Positions 45,471 to 61,317 of a DNA stretch of 64,000 nucleotides are shown here, one piece after another. Location: the NCBI GenBank assembly GCA_963781555.1, contig CAWAGB010000003.1, forward strand, positions 124,001 to 188,000, read 5' to 3'. Position 1 is the first letter of the stretch; every line of letters starts with the position of its first letter. A program made the position numbers and the translations under genes. Origin of the DNA: JAICQM01 sp963781555. Its GTDB lineage: Bacteria > Chloroflexota > Limnocylindria > QHBO01. The notes under the pieces were generated by a model, which worked only from the letters and a program-made list of their open reading frames with translations, had not been told where the DNA came from and ran no database searches.

Positions 45471-46912
45471 CGGCCTGGTGCTACGTCCGGGCCCCTTCCA
45501 AACCCACCAGCGCCAGCCCCAACAGCAACGGCCACACCGGCACCAGAAACCGCGCCGCCCCCAGCGGCCCGGTCAGCAGCGCCACATAGAACAAAATGCC
45601 CACCGCCACCCAGCGCCCGCGCCGCAGCACACGGCCCGCCGTTCCTCAGCCGCAGAAATCCGCGCACCGCCAACGCCAGCCGCGCCAAGTTCGCCAACAG
45701 TAACCATCCCAACAGCGCCAGTACGCCCATCGGCAAGCCGCGTCAGCGCCTGCCACAACCCGCCGTGCCCGCACCTGCGCCAGCAAGCCCGCCGCCTGCG
45801 GCGGCGGCCACCCCAGAAACTGGCTGATATCAAACCGGCCAGGGTCCAGAAACAACGTCCCCATGCCCTGCAGATGCTGGCGCGCATACACCACCGGGTG
45901 CGCTCACAGCACTGCCACCGCCCGGGCCCGAATAAGCCTCTGCCGTGCTGCAAAATCGGCTGTCGCATTAGCCTCGCTGCAGCACGCCGGCCACCCATTT
46001 TTCCTCGGCCGCTGGCCCATCCAGCTGCCGTACCACCCCCGCCGCATTGTAGTGCAGCAGGTTAATTTCCGCAATGCTGGAAAAATGAAAATAGCCGGTC
46101 CGCTGCATGGTTCCACCCCATGTACAGCCCAACCACCAGCAGTGGCATTGCCCATCAGTCGCAGCCAAACGCGCTTTCTTCTCACGCCAAGCCAGCACGG
46201 CGCCAGCACCAGCCACTACCACTGCCAACGGATAAAAAACCGGTTTCAGCAGTAAGGCCAGCACCAATGCCAGCAGCCCCTACAATAGCCACATACTTTG
46301 GTCTTCAGAAACTCAATAATCCGCAACTGCCACCCCAAAATAGCCCCACAACCACTGTTTGCAGCAGCATCTCACTCATCACCGCATTCGCGTAAATGAA
46401 TTGTGCCGGAAAAGGCAGATACCGAACACCACTGCCCACATCCAATGCATCGTTACGATGGGCCGCGCAGTACGCGCCCACCACCTGCAATACCAACCCA
46501 TATTGAGCAAACTCAACACATTTTGAAATAACAGCACCAAACACGGCGCTTCCCAGCGCTCCGCCCAAGCCAGCAACAACCAGCGGATACCCAACGTGGC
46601 CGAATAGTGAACTCCTGCACCGCCTGCCCGCTTGGCATACTCATCAGGCCAGGGCCGGGCATAAAGTCTCCCGTGTCACGCCACAGGTTTTCTGCCGCCT
46701 GCAGGTAGCGGCTCCGAATCCGGAAACTCCACACTCCCGCTATGCAGTGCCCAGGCAAGTGCCAAACGCGTGCATCCGCAACCAATACCATCCACACCCA
46801 GCCCGGCACGCGCTCGCTCCGCATCAGCGCACCAAATCCTGCTTGCGATAAGCATCCAGGGCCAGCAAGCTAAACAGCAAAATAGTGAACGACCACAACG
46901 AAGACCCGCCAT
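45470..46912 (-). CDS. Polytopic membrane glycosyltransferase-like protein, frameshifted
   Basis: Pieces on three frames: FPDSEPYLQAAENLWRDTGD, LGYPLVVAGL-type segment, LLNMGLVLQVVGAYCAAHR, LPFPAQFIYANAVMSEML, WGGSCGLLSF and LLLKPVFYPLAVVVAGAGAV. The order (periplasmic loop with DSxxY, many helices) fits an ArnT/PMT-like dolichyl- or undecaprenyl-sugar transferase. The GC falls from about 65% to about 50% within it. Start is near 46,910 and overlaps rodA by about 90 bases. Confidence 0.55.
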
Positions 46913-48121
46913 AGCTAAAAAACGGCAGCGGAATTCCCACCACCGGTGCCAGCCCTATCGTCATGCCCATATTCACCGTCATATGAAAGAACAGAATACT
47001 CGCCACACAATACCCATACGTTCGCCCAAACACCGAATTCTGCCGCTCCGCAACATAAATAATGCGCCACAGCAGCGTCAGGTAAAGCCCAATTACCACA
47101 AAGCTACCCATCCAGCCAAACTCCTCTCCTACTGTGCAGAAAATAAAATCAGTACTTTGCTCCGGCACAAAATCAAATTGGTCTGCGTCCCTTGCAAAAA
47201 GCCCTTTCCCAACAATCCGCCCGACCCAATGGCAATTTTACTCTGCGTCACATTCCATCCTTTGCCCAACGGGTCTGCAGAAGGATTAAGCAAAATTTCA
47301 ATCCGCTGCCGCTGATGGGGCTGCAATACTTTATTATAGAAGAAATCAACCCCCACCACCATCCCAATCACCACCACCCACACCCCAATGGCCAGCGGCA
47401 AATGGTGCCGCAACACCCGCCTATTCAACCCCAGTACTGCCAACAACATCACTGTAAAAACTGCCACTAGCCACATTTTTGGCACCAACAAAGCCAACAA
47501 CAGAATAACTCCCGCCGCCGCCAACAACAGCAATATCAGCGGCGACATTCCCTCCCGGAAATAAGCCAGCAGCAACGCCCCAAACACCAATGCCTGCCCC
47601 GATTCATTCGAAGCCACAATCAGCAACGGCGGCAACAGCGTAATTCCCGCCAGCACCAATTGGTCTCGCCAGTCCTGATACCGCAGGTTAATACTGGCCA
47701 TAAACCGCGAAGCTGCCAGAGCCGTCGTAAACTTCGCAAACTCTGCTGGTTGCAGTCGCACCGGCCCCAACTCCAGCCACGACCGTGAACCTGCAATTGG
47801 CCTGGCCACAACCATAGTCACCAGCAGCAGCACAATCATCCCCCCATACAAGCGCATAGGCCAAAGTATCATACGCCTTATAATCAACCACCAATAACAC
47901 CACAATCAACACCACAGCCGTCCCAATCCACAACAACTGTTTAAACCAGTTAAAAGCCATCAGCTTATCAAAGCTCATAGTTCGCCAACGGATTAGCAGG
48001 CGCATCAGGCGAGTAGCTCGATGCATAAATACACACCCATCCCAATCCCAACCAGTATCACATAAAGCAATACCGTAATCCAATCAATACTTCGACTATA
48101 ACGAGCTGGAGAAACTTGCAC
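46824..48121 (-). CDS. rodA: Rod shape-determining protein RodA, frameshifted
   Basis: Start at a GTG at 48121 (VQVSPARYSRSIDW), then an early shift gives IYASSYSPDAPANPLANYEL and FKQLLWIG. Core SEDS motifs: SRSWLELGPVRLQPAEFAKF, ASNESGQALVFG, LLNPSADPLGKGWNVTQSKI, GGLLGKGFLQGTQT, FIFCTVGEEFGWMGS and IPLPFFSYGGSSLWS. RodA polymerises peptidoglycan glycan strands with class B PBP. About 432 residues with two or three shifts. GC is near 50%, below its neighbours. Confidence 0.9.
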
Positions 48122-48224
48122 AACTAATAATGAATATGACTCATCAAAACTACAATCTGACTAAAAGATCTCAGCAGCGTCAGATATAGAGCACAGTTAG
48201 ATCTGGGCGCAATAGCCAAAAGCA

Positions 48225-48260
48225 AAACCCCCTGGCTGCTGGTGAAAGCGGCAGGGGATT
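48225..48260 (-). terminator. Terminator of the rRNA operon
   Basis: Read on the minus strand, AATCCCCTGCC pairs with GGCAGCCAGGGGGTT-like arm and is followed by TTTTGCTTTTGG. It lies just after the 5S gene. Confidence 0.6.
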
Positions 48261-48271
48261 TCCTGTTAAAA

Positions 48272-48387
48272 GGTTGGCGGCGACCGACTCTCCCACCGGT
48301 GAAGGCAGTACCATAGGCGCACCGGGGCTTAACGACTCTGTTCGGAATGGGAAGAGGTGAACACCCGGGCTAAAGCCACCATTGCTG
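48272..48387 (-). rRNA. rrf: 5S ribosomal RNA
   Basis: Contains CCCATTCCGAACAGAG, GTTAAGCCCCGGTGCGCC and GTGGGAGAGTCGGTCGCCGCC, matching the loop B/C and E regions of bacterial 5S. Edges by pairing of first and last bases, within a few bases. Confidence 0.9.
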
Positions 48388-48494
48388 GCGGGGGTTGCGG
48401 TGTTCTGTGCCTGCTCGCGCAGGAACGCAACCCTCAATAACTCGACATAAGGGGACAAAAACGAAACGTGTGCTGCGCACTCGACGATAATCAA

Positions 48495-51402
<2,908 letters not shown>

Positions 51403-51495
51403 TACTTCTCTTTCGTAACGCTCCCCCCATTGCTGGAAAGTGCTCCCCGTATTGCTACGGCAAGCGCGCCACGCTTCGTTTTTGTTACCCCTTAC

Positions 51496-51511
51496 GTCAA
51501 AGAACGTGTGT
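51496..51511 (-). promoter_or_regulatory. BoxA-like antitermination element in the spacer
   Basis: On the minus strand ACACACGTTCTTTGAC, shared over 15 bases with a copy in the 16S leader (53,459). Bacteroidota boxA elements have GTTCTTTGA; the role is inferred. Confidence 0.5.
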
Positions 51512-51589
51512 CACTCTGGTGTTTAGTGACTTCGAGAGTGGTTTCCTATTGAAACCAACTCGGTACTGCTGAATCCTGAACTTTTCAGA

Positions 51590-51610
51590 CCACTTGGCGA
51601 AGCCAAGTGG
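51590..51610. other. Hairpin next to tRNA-Ile 3' end
   Basis: CCACTTGGC / GCCAAGTGG around GAA, 18-base hairpin overlapping the last tRNA bases. It may be a processing signal. Confidence 0.5.
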
Positions 51611-51681
51611 GCCTGCGTGGACTCGAACCACGGACCTCTACATTATCAGTGTAGCGCTCTAACCACCTGAGCTACAAGCCC
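51608..51681 (-). tRNA. tRNA-Ile (GAT anticodon)
   Basis: 74 bases, GGGCTTGTAGCTCAGG at the 5' end, anticodon loop CTGATAA giving GAT, TTCGAGTCC in the T loop, and end in CAGGCCCA. It lies in the 16S-23S spacer. No tRNA-Ala, the usual second tRNA of this spacer, is found in the remaining spacer. Confidence 0.95.
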
Positions 51682-51780
51682 GTATTCGGATTCAAATATT
51701 ATTTGAATGAGGAAAAGACAACAATAAAGTTGTAACTATCAAGCGTATCACGTCCTTGAACTCACGAGTCGAACTGCTCC

Positions 51781-53294
<1,514 letters not shown>

Positions 53295-53390
53295 TGTAAA
53301 ATTTTCTACACCCATGCGAACCATGGCTGATGTCGAGTGCTGACCTTGCTCACATATTGACGTTATGGTCAAATTCGTTTCGCTTGGTTT

Positions 53391-53434
53391 GTTTCACTTG
53401 CTGATTCTTCCGAAGAAGAACTAGCAAGTGAAAC
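53391..53434. other. Hairpin in the 16S leader
   Basis: GTTTCACTTGCT / AGCAAGTGAAAC with an inner TTCTTC / GAAGAA stem and a short loop. Probably part of rRNA leader processing. Confidence 0.5.
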
Positions 53435-53458
53435 ACTTACTATTTGTCTTTTCCATCA

Positions 53459-53474
53459 TTCAAAGAACGTGTGT
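53459..53474 (-). promoter_or_regulatory. BoxA-like element in the 16S leader
   Basis: On the minus strand ACACACGTTCTTTGAA, sharing 15 bases with the 16S-23S spacer copy. Its placement before 16S and again before 23S fits an rRNA antitermination signal. Confidence 0.5.
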
Positions 53475-53555
53475 TGCTTCCATTTGAAGTAACAGTGTGG
53501 GCTGTTATTCAGCCCGTTTCTTGCTGTTGCAATGCCTTTGTTCGTTTTGGGAGTG

Positions 53556-53585
53556 CAAAGGTAGCAAGATTTTTTAACTTTCAAA
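53556..53585 (-). promoter_or_regulatory. rrn promoter P3 (closest to 16S)
   Basis: TACCTTTG (-7 element, plus-strand CAAAGGTA 53,556-53,563) and TTTG (CAAA, 53,582-53,585) 18 bases apart, Bacteroidota type. Confidence 0.55.
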
Positions 53586-53656
53586 GTTTGAGCGAAAAAT
53601 TTTAATTTTTTCGTTTTCAGCTTTTCAAATTTGCCGCTTCCGGTTGAAGCGGGGTG

Positions 53657-53688
53657 CAAAGGTACAGTTGCTTTTTTCACCGTTGCAA
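53657..53688 (-). promoter_or_regulatory. rrn promoter P2
   Basis: TACCTTTG (plus CAAAGGTA 53,657-53,664) with TTG (CAA, 53,686-53,688) 21 bases upstream, the Bacteroidota -7/-33 spacing. It lies 101 bases upstream of P3. Confidence 0.6.
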
Positions 53689-53833
53689 GCAAACCGAAAA
53701 CTATTCTCAGTTTTTGCGAATAACAACGACAAGTAATTTAATCCGATTTGCGCTGGAATTAGCGTGTTTTGCCCTTTGCCCTTCGGCAAATACTCTTGGG
53801 CAATCTCCTTGTCCGTTTGACGTTTTGGGACTG

Positions 53834-53863
53834 CAAATATAGGAGGTGTTTTGCGCTAGACAA
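53834..53863 (-). promoter_or_regulatory. rrn promoter P1 (most distant)
   Basis: TATATTTG (plus CAAATATA 53,834-53,841) with TTG (CAA, 53,861-53,863) 19 bases upstream, the best match to the Bacteroidota consensus among the three. Confidence 0.65.
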
Positions 53864-54208
53864 GGGATGTTATACGAAACATACTAGTGTTGGTTATAAC
53901 TAGCTGATTGTTGGGCTAAAAAAATGAGGCATTGCTCCATATTGAGCTTCACTGCCAAGCCTATTACTAGGTAGTAGACTCGCGGTGTCGATTTTGGCTT
54001 CGCTAGAGCTAGTATCAATATAACTCGGAAATAAGGTTTTACCCTGTTGTGAATACAAACTACTTTTCATCAAGGATGGGGGCTGAACTCAAGCCTGTCT
54101 GCTTTCACCTTGTTTTTGTCTATGATATTTAATGGAGCGATTGAGGCGGGATAGATTAGTACAGCATGATATTGTATGACGACTTGGCCAGTAAATTCAT
54201 ATAACAGA
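53864..54208. other. AT-rich intergenic region upstream of the rRNA operon
   Basis: About 345 bases at about 40% GC without a supported gene. It contains AT-rich runs that could be UP-like elements for P1, but no further motif is certain. Confidence 0.4.
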
Positions 54209-54240
54209 AACGACCGCCCCAGAAATTGAGGCGGTCGTAG
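54209..54240 (-). terminator. Terminator after aconitase
   Basis: Hairpin ACGACCGCCTCA / GGGGCGGTCGT read on the minus strand, followed by TTTCTGTT. It lies about 30 bases after the aconitase stop. Confidence 0.75.
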
Positions 54241-54269
54241 CTATGAGGTGTCGGAATATTGGCTAAAGG

Positions 54270-56557
54270 CTAGAAAGTCCTTTTTGCTTCTGCTTCCTTC
54301 AGGCGAATCAGGTTCAGGGCCGAGCCGGCCTTGAACCACTCAATCTGGCCCTCGTTGTAGGTGTGGTTGAGGGTGATGAGGTCGGTGTCGCCGTCGGCGT
54401 GGTGCAGGCGGGCCTGCAGGGGCTTGCCGGGCCTGGAAGTCGGTCAGGCCGAGGATGTCGATGGTGTCGCCTTCCTCAATCAGGTCGTAGTCGGCCTTGT
54501 TGGCGAAGGTGAGGCCGAGCATGCCCTGCTTCTTCAGGTTGGTTTCGTGGATGCGGGCGAAGCTCTTCACAATCACGGCGCGCACGCCGAGGTGGCGGGG
54601 CTCCATGGCGGCGTGCTCGCGCGAGCTGCCTTCGCCGTAGTTCTCGTCGCCGATTACCACGGTGCCGATGCCCATGCTCTTGTAGGAGCGGGCCGACTGC
54701 GGCACGGTGGTGTAGCCGTCGCCCTGCACCGCGAAGTTGCGCACCGAGTTGGTCTCGCCGTTGAAGGCGTTGGTGGCCCCGATGAGCATGTTGTTGGAGA
54801 TGTTGTCGAGGTGGCCGCGGTATTTCAGCCACGGGCCGGCCATCGAGATGTGGTCGGTGGTGCACTTGCCCTGGGCCTTGATGAGCAGGCGCAGGCCCAT
54901 GAGGTCGGTGCCTTCCCAGGCCTTGAAGGGCTCGAGCAGCTCCAGGCGGTCGGAGGTGGGGCTCACCAGCACCTGCACGCCGCTGCCATCGGCGGCGGGC
55001 GCCTGGAAGCCGGCATCCTCCACGGCGAAGCCGCGCGGGGGCATCTCCACGCCCAGGGGCTCGTCGAGCTTCACGGGGCCGTTGGTGCCGGGCAGGGTGT
55101 CGGTGAGGGGGTTGAAGGTCAGGTCGCCGGCAATGGCGAAGGCCGTCACGATTTCGGGCGAGGCCACGAAGGCGTGGGTGTTGGGGTTGCCGTCGTTGCG
55201 CTTGGCGAAGTTGCGGTTGAAGCTCGTGATGATGGAGTTGCGGCGCTTGGGGTCGTCGGTGTGGCGGGCCCACTGGCCGATGCACGGGCCGCAGGCATTG
55301 GCCAGCACCACGCCGCCCATGTCGGCGAAGGTGTCGAGCAGGCCGTCGCGGGCCACGGTGTAGCGCACCAGCTCCGAGCCGGGCGTGATGGTGAACTCGG
55401 CGTTCACGGTCAGGCCCTTGTCCACGGCCTGCTTGGCGATGCTGGCGGCGCGGGTGATGTCCTCGTAGCAGGAGTTGGTGCACGAGCCGATGAGGCCCAC
55501 TTCCAGCTTCTCGGGCCAGCCGTGCTCTTTCACGGCGGCGGCAAACTGCGAGATGGGCCAGGCGGCGTCCGGCGTGAACGGGCCGTTCACGTAGGGCTCC
55601 AGCGTGTTGAGGTCGATTTCGATGAGCTGGTCGTAGAACTTGCCCGGGTCGGCGTACACTTCGTCGTCGGCGCGCAGGTGCTGGCGCACGGCGGCGGCGG
55701 CTTCGGCAATCTCGGCGCGGCCGGTGCCGCGCAGGTAGTCGCCCATCTTCTCGTCGTAGGCGAACACCGAGGTGGTGGCGCCGATTTCGGCGCCCATGTT
55801 GCAGATGGTGCCTTTGCCGGTGGCCGAGCAGGCTCTCGGCGCCGTCGCCGAAGTACTCCACGATGGCGCCGGTGCCGCCCTTCACGGTCAGGATGCCGGC
55901 TACTTTCAGAATCACGTCCTTGGCCGAGGTCCAGCCGCTCATCTTGCCGGTCAGCTTCACGCCGATGACCTTCGGGAACTTCAGCTCCCAGGCCATGCCG
56001 GCCATCACGTCCACGGCATCGGCGCCGCCCACGCCGATGGCCACCATGCCCAGGCCGCCCGCGTTGGGGGTGTGCGAGTCGGTGCCAATCATCATGCCGC
56101 CGGGGAAGGCGTAGTTTTCGAGCACCACCTGGTGGATGATGCCGGCGCCGGGCTTCCAGAAGCCGATGCCGTATTTGTTGGAAACCGAGGCCAGGAAGTC
56201 GTACACTTCCTTGTTTTCGGAGTTGGCTTCGGCCAGGTCGTCGGTGGCGCCGTCCTTGGCCTGAATGAGGTGGTCGCAGTGCACGGTGCTGGGCACGGCG
56301 GCGGTGGGCTTGCCGGCCTGCATGAACTGGAGCAGCGCCATCTGGGCGGTGGCATCCTGCATGGCCACGCGGTCGGGGGCGAAATCGACGTAGGAAACGC
56401 CGCGCTCGTAGGCCTGCTTCACTTTGCCGCCGTAGAGGTGGGCGTAGAGGATTTTCTCGGTGAGGGTGAGCGGGCGCGCCACGGCGGCGCGGGCCGCCTC
56501 GATGCGGGAACCCATGCCGGCGTACACCGCGCGAATCATTTCCAGGTCGAAAGCCAT
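54270..56557 (-). CDS. acnA: Aconitate hydratase, mitochondrial-type
   Basis: About 762 residues, start MAFDLEMIRAVYAG. The 4Fe-4S ligand Cys in GLIGSCTNSCYED and the pair NACGPCIGQW are present, with substrate residues in TDSHTPNAGGLG and SSREHAAMEPRHLG. It interconverts citrate and isocitrate in the TCA cycle. One shift near 55,825 and one near 54,435 break the frame; the last part ends EAEAKRTF. No leader regulatory element seen. Confidence 0.93.
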
Positions 56558-56802
56558 AGGATGCGTGTTATATAAAGAGTGGTTGGTGCAAATGTAGCAC
56601 CCGCGCGAAGTTGGACCTAGCCGAAATGCGTCAGTGCGGCGTTTTGCGTAGGCTTAACGCAGTTTTTGGACTGGCGTTAGGTGTCAGCTGGTTTTCACCG
56701 CAGCGGGCGCAGGAGGTTTACGCAGATGAACACAGAAGTGGGCGACAACCTATACGGCGGTGGCATGGTTGTGGGGCTTCTGTTTGCATTTTTGCGCTTA
56801 CT

Positions 56803-58149
56803 ATGAATAATCATCTCTTCTTCGCCTGCTGGCTACGGCCGCGCTGGGCCTGGGCCTCGCCAGGCTGCTCATCCACTACCACTACTTCCGAAACGGCGGC
56901 CACCGGCGGCGCGGCCTGCGCCCGGTGCTCACGCCCGGCCCCTGGCGCGGCGTGCTGGCCACCCAGGGCCAGGAAATCCCGTTTCTGTTTGAGGTGAAAA
57001 CCGAAGCCGGCAAGCCGGTGGTTTACCTGATTAATAAAGGCCTGAACGGCGAGGAGCGGCTGCGCTGCGACGAAATCACCTCGGCCGGCGACTCGACGAC
57101 CATCCGGCTGCACGCTTTCGATGCGGCGCTGGTGGTGCGGGCCGATGGCCAGGACAAGCTGAAAGGCACCTGGGTGAAGTATGATGCCAAAGACGCCGTA
57201 CCGCGTGCCGCTGACGGCCACGGCGGGCAGCGCAGCCGCTGTTTCCAGCCGGCAATCAGATGCGTTGCGGCTGAGCCTGGCGATTCAGCCGGAACCTGGC
57301 GAAGCCACTTTACGCGAAGGCGACGGCAAGCTACCCGGCCGTCGGCGTATTTGCTCAGACAGAGCAGGTCAACTGTCACAGGCACCTTCCTCACCACCAC
57401 CGGCGACTACCGCTACCTAGCCGGCCAGGTCACGAGCGGCCAGCGAGCACTGACGCTGAGCCACCTTCGACGGCAACCACGCCTTTCTGTTCACGGCCCA
57501 AACGGCCGAACGAACCGGTTGACGCTCACCAAAGAATATGCCCTAACAGCTGAACGGCGACTTCTACTCCGGCAAATCCGGCCACGAAACCTGGACGGCC
57601 GTGCCCGACCCCAAGGCCAAGCTGCCCGACGCCGACACCCTCACCTACCTCAAAAAGGGCGAAAGCCGGCTGAATTTCAAGTTTCCGAACATATTCGAGG
57701 GCGGCAGCCATCTCCCCCACCGACCCCAAGTACCGGGGCAAGGTGGTGGTGGTGCAGATGCTGGGCTCGTGGTGCCCCAACTGCATGGACGAAACCAACT
57801 TCCTGGCCCCGTGGTACGAGAAGAACAAGGCCCGCGGCGTGGAAATCATCGGCCTGGGCTACGAGCGCAGCACCGACTACAAGGTGCTGCGGCCCGCCTG
57901 CGCAAGATGCGCGAGCGGTTCAACATCGGCTACGACGTGGCCGTGGCCGGCGTGTCCAACAAGGATTCGGTGGCCGAGTCGCTGCCGCAGCTGGCCAAGT
58001 TCCTGGCCTTCCCGACCACCATTTTCCTCGATAAGAAGGGCAACGTGCGGAAGATTCATACCGGCTTTTCGGGGCCGGGCACGGGCAAGTACTACCAGGA
58101 AGAAATTGACGGCTTCAACCGGGAAGTGGACAAGCTGCTGAAGGAATAG
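56803..58149 (+). CDS. TlpA-like thioredoxin-fold protein, frameshifted
   Basis: Start MNNHLFFACW with a probable lipobox/TM helix. A beta-rich N-terminal region (GVLATQGQEIPFLFEV) is followed by a C-terminal thioredoxin fold: GKVVVVQMLGSWCPNCMDE with CPNC, GVEIIGLGYER, and FPTTIFLDKKGNVRKIHTG. About 440 residues with about eight shifts. The TlpA/ResA group reduces disulfides outside the cytoplasm. Confidence 0.83.
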
Positions 58150-58301
58150 GACGCAGTTGCGAAAATGAAGCGGGCGTGAACAATGGAATTTATACACAGG
58201 AGCTTAGCACCTGTAGCTTGGATTCTACGTAGGCAGTAAGGAGTGGGCATTGTTTGACCGCTTGCTTACTGCCTTTTCTTTCACCCTCACCTTTTTTCGC
58301 A

Positions 58302-59209
58302 ATGAAAAACATACTGGTTCCTACCGATTTTTCGGCCGAGTCGCACCACGCTTATGTAGTGGCAATGCAACTGGCCAAGCATACCGGCGGCCACGTGACG
58401 CTGCTGCATGTGCTGGAAGATGCTGACGACCGCACAGGCAATTTCAGCACCTTTGGCGGGCCTGTGAATGGCAGTGAGCTGTCCAAACAGCAGCGGTATC
58501 GACGAACTTGTTCACCCTGAAGTTGATGGAAGTAACCAAGCAGCGGATGCACGCCCTGCAGGAAGAAGGCCAGCCAGCTAGCCGCCGGCGTGCAGGTGAC
58601 CGATACCGTAGAAATCGGCCGCGATTGGCTACGGTATTCTGAACGCCATTGAAACGCCACGGCATCGACCTGGTGGTGATGGGCGCGCAGGGCCACGGCG
58701 CCATGGAGCACTTTTTTGTGGGCTCCAACACCGAGCGGCTCATTCGGCTGGCGCCCTGCCCGGTGCTGACGGTGAAGCACGCAGCCGCGAGCGATTTTGA
58801 GGTGCGCACCATTGTTTTTCCTTCTGATTTTACGAGCGACACCACCGGCGCGGACGGCGGGCTTACGGCAGGTGCAGGCCGCTTTCCCGGATGCCAAGCT
58901 GCACCTGCTGCATGTGGATGACGGCACGAAGACGCACTACGCAGTCAAGCAGCAAATGCAGGCCTTTGCCGAGCGCACCGGCCTGCGCAACGGCACGCAC
59001 CGAGGTTATTGACGCCGACGCACCCGTCGACTGGCATCGAGCAATATGCCCAGAAGGTGGGGGCCGACCTGGTGGTGATGCCCACCCACGCCCGCACCGG
59101 CCTGAGCGGCTTCTTCCAAACCAGCATTGCCGAAACCGTGGCCACGCACGCCTTCCCGCCGGTGCTGACGTACCATGCTAGGCGGTGCAAGAGCGCCGCC
59201 TATACGTGA
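58302..59209 (+). CDS. Universal stress protein, tandem UspA domains, frameshifted
   Basis: Start MKNILVPTDFSAESHHA, first UspA domain with VMGAQGHGAMEHFFVGSNTE, second with FEVRTIVFPSDFT, ADLVVMPTHARTGLSGFF and a final SIAETVATHAF. The G-x2-G-x9-G-[ST] ATP motif is present in both. About 300 residues, about six shifts. Role in stress is unspecific. Confidence 0.85.
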
Positions 59210-59239
59210 GTGCGGCTATCCGAGTGGCAGTCATCAACG

Positions 59240-60691
59240 TTATTCGCCTGCTAGCTTTTTCCCGCAGCCGCAGCCGCACCTGAAAATCGGCCTGCGGCCG
59301 CAGCGTGATGAGCGGCTGCATGCGGCACGGGCGGCTGCCCGGCCACCCACTCCACCTCGAACTGCCGCAGCAGCTCCAGCGTCACGAGCTGCATTTCGGT
59401 GAGGGCAAACTGCATGCCGATGCACAGGCGCGGCCCGCCGCCAAAGGGCACGTAGGCATAGGGCTGCACCGGGCTGGCGCTGCGCCGGGCGCAAACCGCG
59501 CGGGCCGGAACTCCTGCGGCTCGGGCCAGTACTCGGGGTCGTGGTGCAGGCCGTGGAGGTAGAGCGAAAACAGCGTGCCTTTCGGAATGCGCAGGCCCTG
59601 GTACTCGTCGTCGGCCAGGGCCACGCGGTCGACCATCCAGGCGGGCGGGTAGAGGCGCATGGCTTCCTGCACGGCGTGCAGGGCCGGCCCAGCCGCGGCA
59701 GGTCGTCGAAGGTGGGCGGCGCGGCCTGGCCAGCACGGCCGCCATTTCGGCCCGGATGCGCGGCCGCTTCGGCGGGGTGCTGGGCCAGCAGGTACAGCAG
59801 CCAGGTGAGGGCGTTGGCGCTGGTTTCGTGGCCGGCCACCAGCAGAATCAGGGCTTCGTCGAGCACGCTGGGCGGGCGGTCATGGGCTCGCCGGTGTCTT
59901 CGTAGCGCGCATCGAGCAGCATTTGCAGCAGGTCGTCGGGCGGCGGTGGCATCGGGGCGGGCATTGGCCTGCTGGCGCTGGGCGATGTAGCCGGCCAGCA
60001 GGCGTGCGCAGCTCGGCGGCCAGCGCGTCGTGGTACCGGAACCGGCCCCGCAGCCGGAACCACGGCTTGAGGTAGGGCTGCCGGATGGTGCGCACGTAAA
60101 AACGCCTGGATTTCGGTAATCAGCCCGGCCAGCGCGGTCCAGCTCGGCCTCCGGAGAAGTTGGTGCTGAACACCGAGCGGGCAATGATGCGGAAGGTAAG
60201 CCGCGTCATCAGCTCGTGCGCGGCCACCACCGTGGCCGCCGCCCGCGCCGGCCGCCTGCGCGACCAGCGGCGCCAGGGTTTCGCTCGATAATTTCCTGCA
60301 TCAGCCCGGTGAGGCCGGCCACCCGCTGCCGGTGAAAGCCGGGCTGAATCAGGCGGCGCTGCCGCAGCCAGTCGGGGCCCTCGTTGGTGAGCAGGCCGTG
60401 GCCCATGTAGCGCGCAAACGCCCTGCGTGAACTTCGATTTGGCGTAGTTGCGGTGGTTTTTCTGCAGGACGTGCTGAATCAGGCCGGGGTCGCGGGTGAG
60501 GATGCTCTTCTCGCACCCCGCCGATGAACAGCTCCACCGTGTCGCCGTGCCGGGCCAGCACCGCATCGAGCACCGGCAGCGGGTCTTTGGCCAGCGCAAA
60601 CGAGCGCAGCAGCGAGCGCCAGCGCGGCACCCGCGGCAGCCGCACACGGGCGCAGAGCGGGCTGTTCGAGCAGGGTTCGGAGGCAGGCCAT
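59240..60691 (-). CDS. Cytochrome P450, heavily frameshifted
   Basis: Helix I AGHETSANALTWLLY, the ExxR Glu in LHAVQEAMRLYPPAWM, and the heme loop FGGGPRLCIGMQFALTE with the Cys ligand. The N-terminal part includes ILTRDPGLIQHVLQKNHRN, and LTNEGPDWLRQRRLIQPGF, a self-contained soluble bacterial P450. About 480 residues with ten or more shifts. Substrate is unknown; a redox partner is not adjacent (a ferredoxin is 16 kb away). Confidence 0.87.
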
Positions 60692-60846
60692 ACGCAGCGA
60701 GCCGCCAATGCAGATGCGGCCCTCAAAAATAGCCACGCATTGTCGGCCGGCTCATCTTTTTTCCGAGCCGCCGCGTACAGCCAACGCGGCCCGCGTCTGC
60801 CGTTGCCGCCTTCATCTCTTTCCCTCACCACCAACCCCCTTTCCTT

Positions 60847-61156
60847 ATGTGGATTCAGCAACAACCCAGGCCCCCGCCTCCGCTCGCCGACCTGCAAGGC
60901 CGCACCGTGGGCCTCAAATTTGAGTGCAACAAGTGCCACACCGAAGTATTCACCGACCTCATCGGCGTGCCCGCACCCAACGAACAGCGCCGACTCGACC
61001 AAGCACGCCGGCAACCACGAAATTGAAGAAATAAAGTGCCCCGGCTGCGACATGACCCATCAGATTGAAGTCGACAGCACCACCGACGGCGTGCGCTTCA
61101 AAGTAAGCGAAGTAGCACCCGAGCAAAGTGAGCTACCAGGTAACACAGTCACCTGA
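60847..61156 (+). CDS. Small protein with two CxxC motifs, one frameshift
   Basis: Start MWIQQQPRPPPPLADLQG; CNKC near residue 29 and CPGC in EEIKCPGCDMTHQIE near residue 63, a likely zinc ribbon. A shift near 60,990. About 103 residues. Function not recognised. Confidence 0.6.
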
Positions 61157-61317
61157 TTCAGCGAATTTTACGCACAATTAAGACCGGCTTCTGCAGGCTG
61201 AGCAATCCGTCTTCTTTGCGCGAAAAAATTACAGAAAAGCTCACTGCACCGGCATCTACAATAAATGGGTTCGTCTGAATCCGTAAACATTACCGATCCG
61301 CTGAATGCCAGAGCCTG

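Noticed and set aside
60847..61156. Reading the double-CxxC protein as the P450's redox partner.
   Set aside because: The cysteine spacing is of a zinc ribbon type, not of a ferredoxin.
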